A stretch of DNA of 64,000 nucleotides from Geomonas limicola (GTDB lineage: Bacteria > Desulfobacterota > Desulfuromonadia > Geobacterales > Geobacteraceae): positions 124,553 to 188,552 of the forward strand of contig NZ_BLXZ01000006.1 of NCBI RefSeq assembly GCF_014193675.1, read 5' to 3'. The translations under genes were made by a program, and so were the position numbers. How positions within the stretch are numbered: the first letter of the stretch is position 1; each line of letters begins with the position of its first letter. Positions 39,313 to 47,356 of this stretch are shown here, in pieces. The notes under the pieces are model-generated. The model had not been told where the DNA came from and did not search any database. It was given only the letters and a program-made list of their open reading frames with translations.

Positions 39313-40458
39313 ATGTCGTTTGCCTCTCTTGGCCTGCACCCCGAGCTTTTGACCGCCCTCGCCGACCAGCCCGACTTCCAGCACCCGTACCCGATTCAGA
39401 AAAGGGTGATTCCCGCAATCCTTAAGGGGAGGGATCTCCTCGCCATCGCGAAGACCGGCTCGGGCAAAACTGCCGCCTTCGTGCTCCCCTTGCTGCAGCT
39501 CATCCGTTCCCAGGCTCCCGAGGAGCAGAAGACCCTCAGGGTATTGGTCCTGGTGCCGACCCGCGAACTCGCCGCTCAGGTCGAGGGGGTGGCGAACCGG
39601 TTCGCCCGCCATCTGACTCCCCGGGTGAAAACCGGTGCAGTCTTCGGCGGGGTCGCCATCAACCCGCAGATGATCCTCCTGAAAGGGATCGAGTTCCTGG
39701 TCGCCACCCCCGGCCGGCTTCTCGAGCTGGTTGCCAAAAGGAGCGTCCAGCTCTCGGGCGTAGCCACCTTGGTGCTGGACGAGGCGGACCGGCTCTACGG
39801 GGACGATTTCCGCGAGGAACTCGATCAGGTTCTCACCCTTTTGCCGCAGAGACGGCAGAACCTCATGTTCTCGGCGACCTTCGCCGCGGAGCTGGAGGGT
39901 GTGGCGGCGAGCCGGTTGAGGGACCCTTTGCGGGTGGAACTTGTGGAGTCGTCGTCGGAACCGGGGCTGATCGCCCAAAAAATCTACGAGGTCGATGCCG
40001 CCCGCAAGGGTCCCCTGTTGCGGTTCCTGATAAAAGACGGCGATTGGAAACAGGTGCTGGTCTTCACCTCGTCGCAACGCAGGGCCGACAACGTGACGAA
40101 GAAGCTGCGTGACAACGGTATCGCCGCGGCCACTTTCCACAGCGGCATGAGCCAGGGGGGGAGAACCGCAGCACTTGCTGCCTTCAAAACCGGGGAACTG
40201 CGGGTGCTGGTCGCCACCGACCTGGCCGCTCGCGGGATTGACGTGCCCTATCTCCCCCATGTGGTCAACTACGAACTCCCGCGCTCGCCGACCGACTACC
40301 TGCACCGGATCGGCAGAACCGGGCGCGCCGAGAACGCCGGTGTCGCGGTCACGCTGCTTGCCCCCGAAGACCTGCACCAGTTCAGGGTCATCGAAAAACG
40401 GCTCGGCAGGCGGCTCCCCCGTATTGACAGCAGCGAGTTCGACCTGTACGGTTGCTGA
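39313..40458 (+). CDS. DEAD-box RNA helicase (RhlE-like)
   Basis: 381 residues, start ATG 39313 after AGGAGTT. Helicase motifs in order: Q motif (FQHPYPIQKRVIPA), I (AKTGSGKT, 46-53), Ia (PTRELAAQ), Ib (TPGRLL), II (DEAD), III (SAT), V (TDLAARGIDVP), VI (HRIGRTGRAE). It ends soon after motif VI without the long basic tail of larger RhlE proteins. ATP-dependent RNA unwinding in ribosome assembly or cold adaptation; a cold-shock protein gene lies 1.9 kb away. Confidence 0.93.
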   Translation: MSFASLGLHPELLTALADQPDFQHPYPIQKRVIPAILKGRDLLAIAKTGSGKTAAFVLPLLQLIRSQAPEEQKTLRVLVLVPTRELAAQVEGVANRFARHLTPRVKTGAVFGGVAINPQMILLKGIEFLVATPGRLLELVAKRSVQLSGVATLVLDEADRLYGDDFREELDQVLTLLPQRRQNLMFSATFAAELEGVAASRLRDPLRVELVESSSEPGLIAQKIYEVDAARKGPLLRFLIKDGDWKQVLVFTSSQRRADNVTKKLRDNGIAAATFHSGMSQGGRTAALAAFKTGELRVLVATDLAARGIDVPYLPHVVNYELPRSPTDYLHRIGRTGRAENAGVAVTLLAPEDLHQFRVIEKRLGRRLPRIDSSEFDLYGC

Positions 40459-40546
40459 GCCCCGGTCCCGCAACGGCTCCCGTCGAGAAAACGAAATCGG
40501 TAGATGAGGCGGCGGGGAGGTGGCTGAAGAGTTCTCCAGACAAACA

Positions 40547-40582
40547 AAAGGGCTTGCGATTTGATAGTCGCAAGCCCTTTTA
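40547..40582 (+). terminator. Terminator after the helicase gene
   Basis: AAAAGGGCTTGCGA / TCGCAAGCCCTTTT, perfect 14-bp stem with 8-base loop. Confidence 0.9.
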
Positions 40583-40727
40583 TCGTCTGCCCTCGGTGCC
40601 CGTGTGAGCTGAGGATGCTGGCTGAAAGATCCCTCTGTGGTCACGCTATGCGGCGCGCGGCCTCTACATCATCCTCGAAGCGGACCCCGGAGCCGGCCCT
40701 GGCTGCAGCGCAACCCGATGACGGGTG

Positions 40728-41810
40728 TCAACCCTGGTTGCTCCGCACTGCCTTGAGCCACTGTACAAAGCGCTCCTTGGTCCCCTTGAAGAGGATAGAC
40801 CCGAACCTCTCCTGGTCATAGAGAAAGAGACAGTGCCTGACCGTGAGGAACGGGGTGAAGGTCTTGCCGGGGCTCTCGGCCAGAAAGGCTTCGCGGTAGT
40901 CCCGGACGGTTTTCAGGTTTTCGTTCAGGCACTTGTGCAGGTCAGACCTCTGAAATCCCCCGTCGAGCTCCAGGATGCTCTGGACCAGGTTGTCCACCCG
41001 CGTCGGCTCGAACTCGAAATCCCGGAAGAAATGCCCGGCAACCCGCAGAAAATTGAAGGCGTTGATGGCCTTGGGCTTGACGGTCGGCGCTGTTTGCCCC
41101 ACCGCGTCATCTGAGGAACCTTCTGGAGTATCGCTCACCGGCGCCACCGTCGCCTGCTGCAGCAGCTCCACGGTGGCATTGCGGATCTCCTGGAACTCCC
41201 GGTCCGCCAGCTCGAACAGCGCGGAGAGGACGGTGATCCTGCGCTTGAGGTCGACGGGAATCGCCTTCTTGTACTTGATCTTATGGTCCAGTACGCTCCA
41301 GGCATCCTGGACCAGCGACCTGATCTGCACCTCGAAGGGGAATTCCTGGTAGGGAAGGTTCTTCGGATGGGATGCCATCTCGTTGCTTAGGGCCAGGTCG
41401 AGGTGCAACCCCTTGTAGCCGAAGGAGTCCTCGGTACTCTCCAGTGCCGATATCTTGTCGGTGATGTCGAGAATCTTGAAGTGCTGTTGCAACACCTCGG
41501 AGACCGCGGGGATCTGGTCCTTGTAGAGGCAGACGATGCGGATCGCGATCAGGTCGGATATGTAGTCCCTGATCTGGTACGGCTGCTCATCGGCTTCGAG
41601 TTTGGCGAGATACTTGCGGTGAAATTTTCTGATGCATTCCTCTTTGTCTTTCACCCGCCCCTGTATTTTGGTCACTTCCACATCGGAGCGCGCGAAAAGC
41701 GCGCGGATAATGCGGATGTATGCGTTCTTGGCGTCAATGAGGAGCTTCTGGCTCCCTTCATAAAATTCGTTGAAGTTGTTTTTTTCCTGTTCAAAATCCA
41801 GAGAAGCCAT
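40728..41810 (-). CDS. RelA/SpoT-domain protein (putative alarmone synthetase)
   Basis: 360 residues. Residues ~50-185 match the (p)ppGpp synthetase domain: SDLIAIRIVCLY (catalytic Asp86), DSFGYKGLHLDLAL and FPFEVQIRSLVQDAWSVLDHKIKYKK (Glu160). There is no HD hydrolase domain and no TGS/ACT regulatory part, so it is closer to a small alarmone synthetase. An additional ~170-residue C-terminal region (from ~190) is not recognised. The start at 41810 has AAGGA ten bases upstream; a longer frame upstream is rejected. No antitoxin-like gene is adjacent, so a toxSAS role is possible but unsupported. Confidence 0.8.
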   Translation of the reverse strand: MASLDFEQEKNNFNEFYEGSQKLLIDAKNAYIRIIRALFARSDVEVTKIQGRVKDKEECIRKFHRKYLAKLEADEQPYQIRDYISDLIAIRIVCLYKDQIPAVSEVLQQHFKILDITDKISALESTEDSFGYKGLHLDLALSNEMASHPKNLPYQEFPFEVQIRSLVQDAWSVLDHKIKYKKAIPVDLKRRITVLSALFELADREFQEIRNATVELLQQATVAPVSDTPEGSSDDAVGQTAPTVKPKAINAFNFLRVAGHFFRDFEFEPTRVDNLVQSILELDGGFQRSDLHKCLNENLKTVRDYREAFLAESPGKTFTPFLTVRHCLFLYDQERFGSILFKGTKERFVQWLKAVRSNQG

Positions 41811-42339
41811 TACCGATCGGTCCTTATTCGCAGAGCTGAGGTTGAGAGACCGGCACGGAGAGGGAATTGGCGAGGCAGTCAGCCTCGGCTTGAACGGTCC
41901 CTGCAACTGCCGGCGTTGTGCTGCGGCCTTAATGGCCATTCGTGTTTCTACTCGGGTGCCAAGCGCTGCAGCGCACCTGGCTGAAGGTCCACATCCCGCC
42001 AGACCTCATGGGTTGCTGCTTTAAATGTTCGCATCCAGAAGATGCACCTGATAAAGCGCCGGTCCATAATGCAGGTCTACAAATGTAATGGCAATAATAT
42101 TCTTGGTAGGTGGATTCCATCCGTTCTTTTGAACCTGGTAAATTGGTACAAGCCGCAGGAACGATTGATATTGTGACGGCCTTGATAGGTATTTTAAGGA
42201 TTAAAGCTCACCAGCCTGCCGCTTTTACTGTTATTTCTGATAGGCAAATACCTTGCTTTATACCTTCAAAGCTGTTAACGTCTGACAGTATTAGGAAATA
42301 TTTCGAATCGAATCAGAAAATTTTGGAGACAGAAAGCAC
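41811..42339. other. Long leader region of the cold-shock gene
   Basis: 529 bases between the divergent RelA/SpoT gene and the cold-shock gene. It is AT-rich in its right half and holds no supported ORF. A long structured 5' leader is usual for cspA-type genes, but no cold-box consensus could be confirmed. Confidence 0.4.
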
Positions 42340-42540
42340 ATGGCAAACGGAAGAGTGAAATGGTTTAACGACAGCAAAGGGTTTGGCTTTCTCGAGCAGG
42401 AAAATGGCGAGGACGTTTTTTGCCACTTTTCCGCTATCAGCGGCGACGGGTTCAAATCCTTGGCTGAAGGCGATGAAGTCACCTTCGATGTGGCCAGAGG
42501 GCCGAAAGGTCTGCAGGCTGCGAACGTGAGAAAGATCTAG
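42340..42540 (+). CDS. Cold-shock protein, CspA family
   Basis: 66 residues, the canonical single cold-shock domain. RNP1 is KGFGFLEQ (residues 13-20) and RNP2 is VFCHF (26-30). RNA/DNA chaperone that melts secondary structure. GGAGACAG lies upstream of the ATG. Followed by a strong terminator; single gene. Confidence 0.97.
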   Translation: MANGRVKWFNDSKGFGFLEQENGEDVFCHFSAISGDGFKSLAEGDEVTFDVARGPKGLQAANVRKI

Positions 42541-42599
42541 AACCACCAGCCGAAAACGGCAGAAATCTTCAGCCGTCCCATCATCGTTGCAACGGGCCG

Positions 42600-42634
42600 A
42601 GGCCCCTGAAGTTCATCAGGGGCCTTGTTTTTTT
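42600..42634 (+). terminator. Terminator of the cold-shock gene
   Basis: AGGCCCCTGA / TCAGGGGCCT with TTGTTTTTTT following. Confidence 0.9.
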
Positions 42635-42679
42635 CATCTGCCGGCTACGTACAGCGTCAACCAAGTTAGGAGAAGAAAA

Positions 42680-42925
42680 ATGTCCATCAAACGAGGTGAC
42701 GTAGTAAGCCATTCCGAGGCGAGCGCTTGGGGCGTCGGCAAGGTGGTCGAGTTGACTTCCCTCAGAGCGACTGTCCATTTCAACGACGGAACGACCCGGA
42801 AGATAGCTAATTCCCACTGGGGATGTTTGGTGCCGGTTCTGTCGACGTTGTACCTCTCGGGTTCCGATGCCGGCCTGGCGGTTGTGGCCAAGACCTCCAG
42901 CAAGCCTAAAAAGGCGACGCGGTAA
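42680..42925 (+). CDS. Small DUF3553-like protein
   Basis: 81 residues beginning MSIKRGDVVSHSEASAWGVGKVV. The pattern (hydrophobic-GD-V-H, WGVGKVVE, VHFNDGTTRKI) is that of DUF3553/CarD-like SH3-type modules that follow helicase or stand alone. The C-terminal tail is basic (SSKPKKATR), so nucleic-acid binding is plausible. The start at 42680 follows AGGAG. It is downstream of the cold-shock gene but behind its terminator. Confidence 0.7.
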   Translation: MSIKRGDVVSHSEASAWGVGKVVELTSLRATVHFNDGTTRKIANSHWGCLVPVLSTLYLSGSDAGLAVVAKTSSKPKKATR

Positions 42926-43612
42926 CGGTCCGCACCCGGCACGATGGGAATCGTGCTCGGGAGCGACTTCGATGTTATGGGCCCGGCTCAGCAGAAGGGA
43001 TACCTCCTGCTGAGCCAGAAGTATTGCGTGTCCTCGCGCGGGTGACGCGCTCCTGCATTTTCAGATGCTGGCGTACCTCGGCGTCGGATAGCACCTCCTC
43101 GCCCTCACCGGGGTCGCGTATTTTTTTCTGGCAGGTATTTCGCCCAATTCCCAACTTCTCAACCCTGGGCACACGCGGCGCAGTTCCCTGTGTGGAAACG
43201 TCGAAGAGGTTATAACCAGCCCGGGGCAGCACGGTCCAGTGCTACCAAAAACTCCCCTACACCCTCCCTGTCTTACTACATCGTTGCATTCCCCTCATTC
43301 TATGTTCAGGAATAAAGCGGCCGGCGGCCACGGTGAATCCTGTCGGCCAAAAGAGCAGCCCGACCACGAGCTTTTGCGGACAGGATCTGGAAAGTAAACG
43401 CGAACTAGCAGCGGTTTTGGGGCTTTGCGGTGGCATCCGGTAATGGCTGCCTTGGGCATTCCGGGGCTTTTATTGCGGTGCTGTTCGGTGCCGTGACGTT
43501 TGCGTCGACCCTAAAGGTTCCTGCGCACTTACCGAAAGAATTTAAATGTTCGTGCGGTGTCTTTGGTGCAGTCCGCGGCACTCAGAGGCGATTTCCAACA
43601 CTGGAGGTGCAT
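42926..43612. other. Intergenic region with hairpin and promoter-like repeat
   Basis: Holds a perfect hairpin GGCTCAGCAG / CTGCTGAGCC (42985-43016) without a T run, and the second promoter repeat (43191-43246). A minus-strand frame at 42975-43232 starts inside this repeat but has no ribosome site and is not called. The 5' part of a plus-strand frame upstream of the chemoreceptor start (43430-43612) is also rejected. Confidence 0.5.
43191..43246. repeat. Promoter repeat, copy 2 (orphan)
   Basis: Second copy of the segment at 38911-38965. Its minus-strand boxes (TGGACC at 43233-43238, 18 bases, TATAAC at 43209-43214) point left into DNA with no clear gene. Confidence 0.6.
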
Positions 43613-45283
43613 ATGGGAATGTTCCTGAGTATGAGTATTGGAAAAAAGTTGTTCAGCGCCTTCATGCTCCTGGCACTGATCGCCGGAGGAATCGGCTGGA
43701 TTGGCACCGCTAAGATCCATACTATCAAATCTGCCGACACCCTGCTCTACGAGAAGGTAACCGTCCCCCTTGAGGAGATAGGTACTATCGCTGTTTCCTT
43801 CCAGCGCGTTCGAATCAATCTGCGCGATCTGGTGGAAACCAGCGACCGTGCGGAAAAGGAGAAGATTCTCGGAATAATCAAGGATTTGCGGTCTGGAATT
43901 TCCAAAAAAGTCACTGATGTCGAAAAGACCATGCTCACTGCAGAGGGGCGCAAACTGCTGGACGATTACAAGAAGGTCAGGGTTGAGTACGGCCAGTACA
44001 TAGAGAAGGTGATGGAACTCGCCAGGATGGATCGAGTCGACGAGGCTCGAAACATCCTCCAGGGGGACGGCAAGAAGGCCGCGTTGCACTACCAGGAGGT
44101 GCTGGACCGGTTGGTCGACTCGAAGGTTGGCCAGGCCAGGCTCACCGCGGAAAAGAATGCGGAGATAGCACGTGAAGCGACCGTGTTTATGTTAGGAACC
44201 GCTGCGGGGGGGATGGCTCTCGCGATGCTCCTTGGTTTCTTCATCTCCCGGATGATTACGGCTCCGCTTCGCAAAGGGGTGGATTTTGCCCATGCAGTCT
44301 CCCAGGGCGACCTGAGCAGGACCCTTGCCGTGGATAGCAGGGATGAGGTCGGACAACTGGCCCAAGCCCTAAACGAGATGGTCAGAAACCTGAAAGAGGT
44401 TGTTGCCTCGGTGCAGAGTGCCTCCAACAATGTTGCAGCAGGGAGCGTGGAGCTTTCGACGAGTTCGACTGCGATGAGCCAGGGGGCCAGCGAACAGGCT
44501 GCGGCCGCGGAAGAAGTATCCAGCAGTATGGAACAAATGAGCTCGAACATCCGTCACAATGCGGAGAACGCGCTACAGACTGAGAAGATAGCGGTGCGTA
44601 GTGCCGAGAGTGCCAAGGAGAGCGGCACGGCGGTAGAGCAGACAGTTGACGCCATGCGGGAGATCACCGGGAAAATCACCATCGTTGAAGAGATCGCCCG
44701 CCAGACCAACCTTCTTGCGCTGAATGCCGCGATCGAGGCGGCTCGGGCCGGTGCTCATGGTAAAGGGTTCGCCGTGGTGGCAGAGGAGGTCCGGAAGCTT
44801 GCCGAGCGCAGCCACAAGGCGGCGGTAGAGATTTCGGAGCTCTCCGCTACCAGCGTCGATGTCGCGGAGAAGGCGGGGGAGATGCTGGTTCGATTGGTAC
44901 CCGACATCCTGAAAACAGCCGAACTGGTTCAGGAGATCAGCGCAGCGAGCCGTGAACAGGGGATCGGGGCAGAGCAGATCAACAAGGCGATACGGCAACT
45001 CGATCAAATCATTCAGCAGAATGCCTCTGCCAGCGAGGAGACGGCCTCGACTGCCGAAGAACTGAGCTCTCAGGCTGAGGTACTGCAGTCAAGTGTCAGC
45101 TTCTTCAAGATGGCAGGGAACAGCCGCATCCCCGGAGCACCGTCCCCGAGGCAGGCGCAGCAACCCCAGGCGGTTCCGGCTTCCCATCGCGTTCCAAAGG
45201 CCACGGTATCGCGGTCCGGAGCAAAACGCGGCGTCGACATCGGCCCGCATCACAACGACCCTGAGGCCTTCGAGGCATACTGA
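43613..45283 (+). CDS. Methyl-accepting chemotaxis protein
   Basis: 556 residues. First membrane segment ~12-32, a four-helix-bundle periplasmic sensor (~33-190), second segment ~190-215, HAMP ([26 protein letters not shown]) and the cytoplasmic signalling hairpin [20 protein letters not shown] followed by [20 protein letters not shown]. The C-terminus is a Pro/Gln-rich linker without a CheR-docking pentapeptide. The ATG at 43613 follows GGAGGTG. Followed by a periplasmic binding-type protein 96 bases downstream and a porin 16 bases after that; the run suggests one sensing and uptake unit. Confidence 0.95.
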   Translation: MGMFLSMSIGKKLFSAFMLLALIAGGIGWIGTAKIHTIKSADTLLYEKVTVPLEEIGTIAVSFQRVRINLRDLVETSDRAEKEKILGIIKDLRSGISKKVTDVEKTMLTAEGRKLLDDYKKVRVEYGQYIEKVMELARMDRVDEARNILQGDGKKAALHYQEVLDRLVDSKVGQARLTAEKNAEIAREATVFMLGTAAGGMALAMLLGFFISRMITAPLRKGVDFAHAVSQGDLSRTLAVDSRDEVGQLAQALNEMVRNLKEVVASVQSASNNVAAGSVELSTSSTAMSQGASEQAAAAEEVSSSMEQMSSNIRHNAENALQTEKIAVRSAESAKESGTAVEQTVDAMREITGKITIVEEIARQTNLLALNAAIEAARAGAHGKGFAVVAEEVRKLAERSHKAAVEISELSATSVDVAEKAGEMLVRLVPDILKTAELVQEISAASREQGIGAEQINKAIRQLDQIIQQNASASEETASTAEELSSQAEVLQSSVSFFKMAGNSRIPGAPSPRQAQQPQAVPASHRVPKATVSRSGAKRGVDIGPHHNDPEAFEAY

Positions 45284-45379
45284 AATTTTGCTGGTGTTCC
45301 CTTGCGCGGGTTTGCCTGTTCATAGCGCACCCCGCTGCATTCGGCAGACGCAGTAATCGTATAAAAAAGGAGGTTGCAC

Positions 45380-45826
45380 ATGACGAAGTGCCATCGTGCC
45401 ATCTGGAGGACGTGCTGGGGGCTCGGCGCACTCGGACTTCTCCTGGTGATCGCACCTGTCGCGCTGGCTGGTAATTTCGAGGTGATCGTGTCGAAAACGG
45501 TCCCCGTTGCCTCGGTGAGTAAGGCGGATCTGAGAGCCATTTTCCTGGGCGAAAAGGTGAAGTGGGATAACAGCCGGTACATAAAGGTGGTGGTCCCCGA
45601 GGATTCCGAGCTGTTCAAGGAGTTTCTCCAGACCGTGGTAGGGAAGACCCCGATGCAGTTCGATAAGCATTGGCAGAACCTGGTGTTCACGGGAAAGGCC
45701 GCCATGCCACGCTCCATTGCGGATACCGCCCAGCTTGTCGACTTCGTGGCCGGGCATCCTGGCACTATCGGGGTGGTGCCGGCCGGGAAGGCCGGGAGTT
45801 CGGTAAAAACCATTTCAATCAAATAA
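45380..45826 (+). CDS. Small periplasmic binding-type protein (PstS-like)
   Basis: 148 residues. Signal peptide (MTKCHRAIWRTC...VALA, cut near GNFEV) then a mature domain resembling half of a phosphate-type binding protein (SVSKADLRAIFLGEKVKWDN, LQTVVGKTPMQFDKHWQNLVFTG, FVAGHPGTIGVVPAG). The family (PBP-like, DUF-type phosphate ABC substrate-binding proteins) often has no ABC partner. AAGGAGG lies upstream. Set between a chemoreceptor and a porin, it may present an oxyanion to the receptor. Confidence 0.8.
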   Translation: MTKCHRAIWRTCWGLGALGLLLVIAPVALAGNFEVIVSKTVPVASVSKADLRAIFLGEKVKWDNSRYIKVVVPEDSELFKEFLQTVVGKTPMQFDKHWQNLVFTGKAAMPRSIADTAQLVDFVAGHPGTIGVVPAGKAGSSVKTISIK

Positions 45827-45842
45827 CTCTGCTGGGGGGAGT

Positions 45843-47072
45843 ATGAAAGCAGGATTGTCGATCGTTCTACTTTGTGTTGCCGGCATGATGTATCCGGCGG
45901 TGGACGCCAGTGCGCTTGAGGTCGAAGGCGTAGAGATCCACGGGTTCGTTTCGCAGGGATTCATCCAGAGCACCAAGGAAAACAACTTTCCGGTCAGCAA
46001 CAGCGGAAAGGGGTCGTTCAACTTCAACGACTTTGCCATCAACTTCTCGAAGGAACTGACCCCGGGGCTGAGGGTCGGCATGCAGTTGCTTGCCATGGAC
46101 CGCGGCAGTTACGGCAGGGACAAGGTCACCATCGACTGGGCGTACGGCGACTACCGAATCACCGACTGGCTGGGCGTCAGGGGGGGAAAGATCAAGGCAC
46201 CGCTTGGTCTCTACAACGAGTCGCGTGACAACGACGCGCTGCGCACCTTCATATTCCTGCCCCAGAACCAGTACTACGAATACGACCGCGATTCCTTCAA
46301 CGCCATAACCGGCGGCAGCATCTATGGCTCGGTTCCTCTGGGCAGGGGAGGGCGGGCCAACTACCAGGTGCAGGTGGGGACCTTTCCGATCGAGGCCGGC
46401 GGCGCCTCCGCGAAAAACTACTCGGCCTTCATTTCCACACCCGATATCACCTCGACGGTGACCGATATCAGCACCGAAACCTCGGTCGTGCACCACCTCG
46501 AGTGGCGTCCCCCGGTGGAAGGGGTCCGGGCCACCTTCAGCGGGCTGCACACGAGCTTCAGGGGGACGGCTGTCGGCCAGGATGTCCTCGGCAACTCCTT
46601 CGACGCCACCTGGAAATTCGCCAACCTGCACCGTTACCTGTTCGGCCTCGAATATACCTGGGGCGACCTGATCCTCGCCTCCGAGTACCAGCTGGACGAC
46701 TACACGGTGAGCGCCGACTACCCGAATGCCCCTACCCAGTCGTTCAGCTCCAAGCAAAGCGGCGACGGCTGGTACGTGAGCGGGACCTACCGTTTCACGG
46801 ACTGGCTGGAGGCCGGTGCCTACTACCACGAAACCTATGCCGATCGAAAGGATCGCTCCGGCGCACGGCTCGTTGCCTCGGGGTACGTCGACAACCCCTG
46901 GAACGCCTGGCAGAAGGACACCGCGCTCACCCTGCGCTTCGATCCGGTGCCCCACGTGGTCTTCAAGATAGAAGGGCACCTGGAGGAGGGTACCTGGCTG
47001 ATCGCCGAGACCAGCGGCGCCGAGAAGAAAAACTGGTTCATCTTTGCCACCAAGGCGACGGTCACCTTCTAG
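45843..47072 (+). CDS. Outer-membrane porin-like beta-barrel protein
   Basis: 409 residues: signal peptide (MKAGLSIVLLCVAGMMYPAVDASA), then EVEGVEIHGFVSQGFIQST and a run of amphipathic beta strands, ending KATVTF with a C-terminal Phe. The sequence YGDYRITDWLGVRGGKIKAP is typical of anion-type porins of deltaproteobacteria. 16 bases after the binding-type gene and with its own GGGGGAG site, so co-translated. A specific channel for the ligand of the neighbouring receptor is a possibility. Confidence 0.85.
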   Translation: MKAGLSIVLLCVAGMMYPAVDASALEVEGVEIHGFVSQGFIQSTKENNFPVSNSGKGSFNFNDFAINFSKELTPGLRVGMQLLAMDRGSYGRDKVTIDWAYGDYRITDWLGVRGGKIKAPLGLYNESRDNDALRTFIFLPQNQYYEYDRDSFNAITGGSIYGSVPLGRGGRANYQVQVGTFPIEAGGASAKNYSAFISTPDITSTVTDISTETSVVHHLEWRPPVEGVRATFSGLHTSFRGTAVGQDVLGNSFDATWKFANLHRYLFGLEYTWGDLILASEYQLDDYTVSADYPNAPTQSFSSKQSGDGWYVSGTYRFTDWLEAGAYYHETYADRKDRSGARLVASGYVDNPWNAWQKDTALTLRFDPVPHVVFKIEGHLEEGTWLIAETSGAEKKNWFIFATKATVTF

Positions 47073-47118
47073 CGCGTCGGAGGCAGCCTGCTCGTTTCGA
47101 GGTAATGAACTTTCCGAT

Positions 47119-47160
47119 CTTTGCCTTAAGTGTGGATTTCCCTCTGTGTCCCTTTGGGGT
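47119..47160. repeat. Foldback-arm repeat copy
   Basis: CTTTGCCTTAAGTGTGG and TCCCTCTGTGTCCC, a diverged copy of the 19633-type arm. Confidence 0.5.
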
Positions 47161-47209
47161 GCGGTTGGCCTTGGTTGGGGAGGCTTACGAAGCGATAGAT
47201 GAAAAATGG

Positions 47210-47252
47210 AGAAGCCCCGACGTCAAGGTGACGCGGGGCTTCTCTTTTTTCC
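47210..47252 (+). terminator. Terminator of the receptor-porin run
   Basis: AGAAGCCCCG / CGGGGCTTCT followed by CTTTTTT. Confidence 0.88.
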
Positions 47253-47356
47253 GGGGTACGCGTGAAGCAATTGACGATTGACGGTCGGTAGATCGTTTCC
47301 CGCTTCTGCTACCGCAGGCGGCGTGGGGAGGATTTCTCCCCCCCGTTAGCCGCCTG

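Noticed and set aside
42110..42358. 82-residue ORF upstream of the cold-shock gene
   Set aside because: It overlaps the start of the cold-shock gene and has no ribosome site; the region is more likely a long leader.
42975..43232. 85-residue minus-strand ORF
   Set aside because: Runs through a strong hairpin and starts in the duplicated promoter repeat; no ribosome site.
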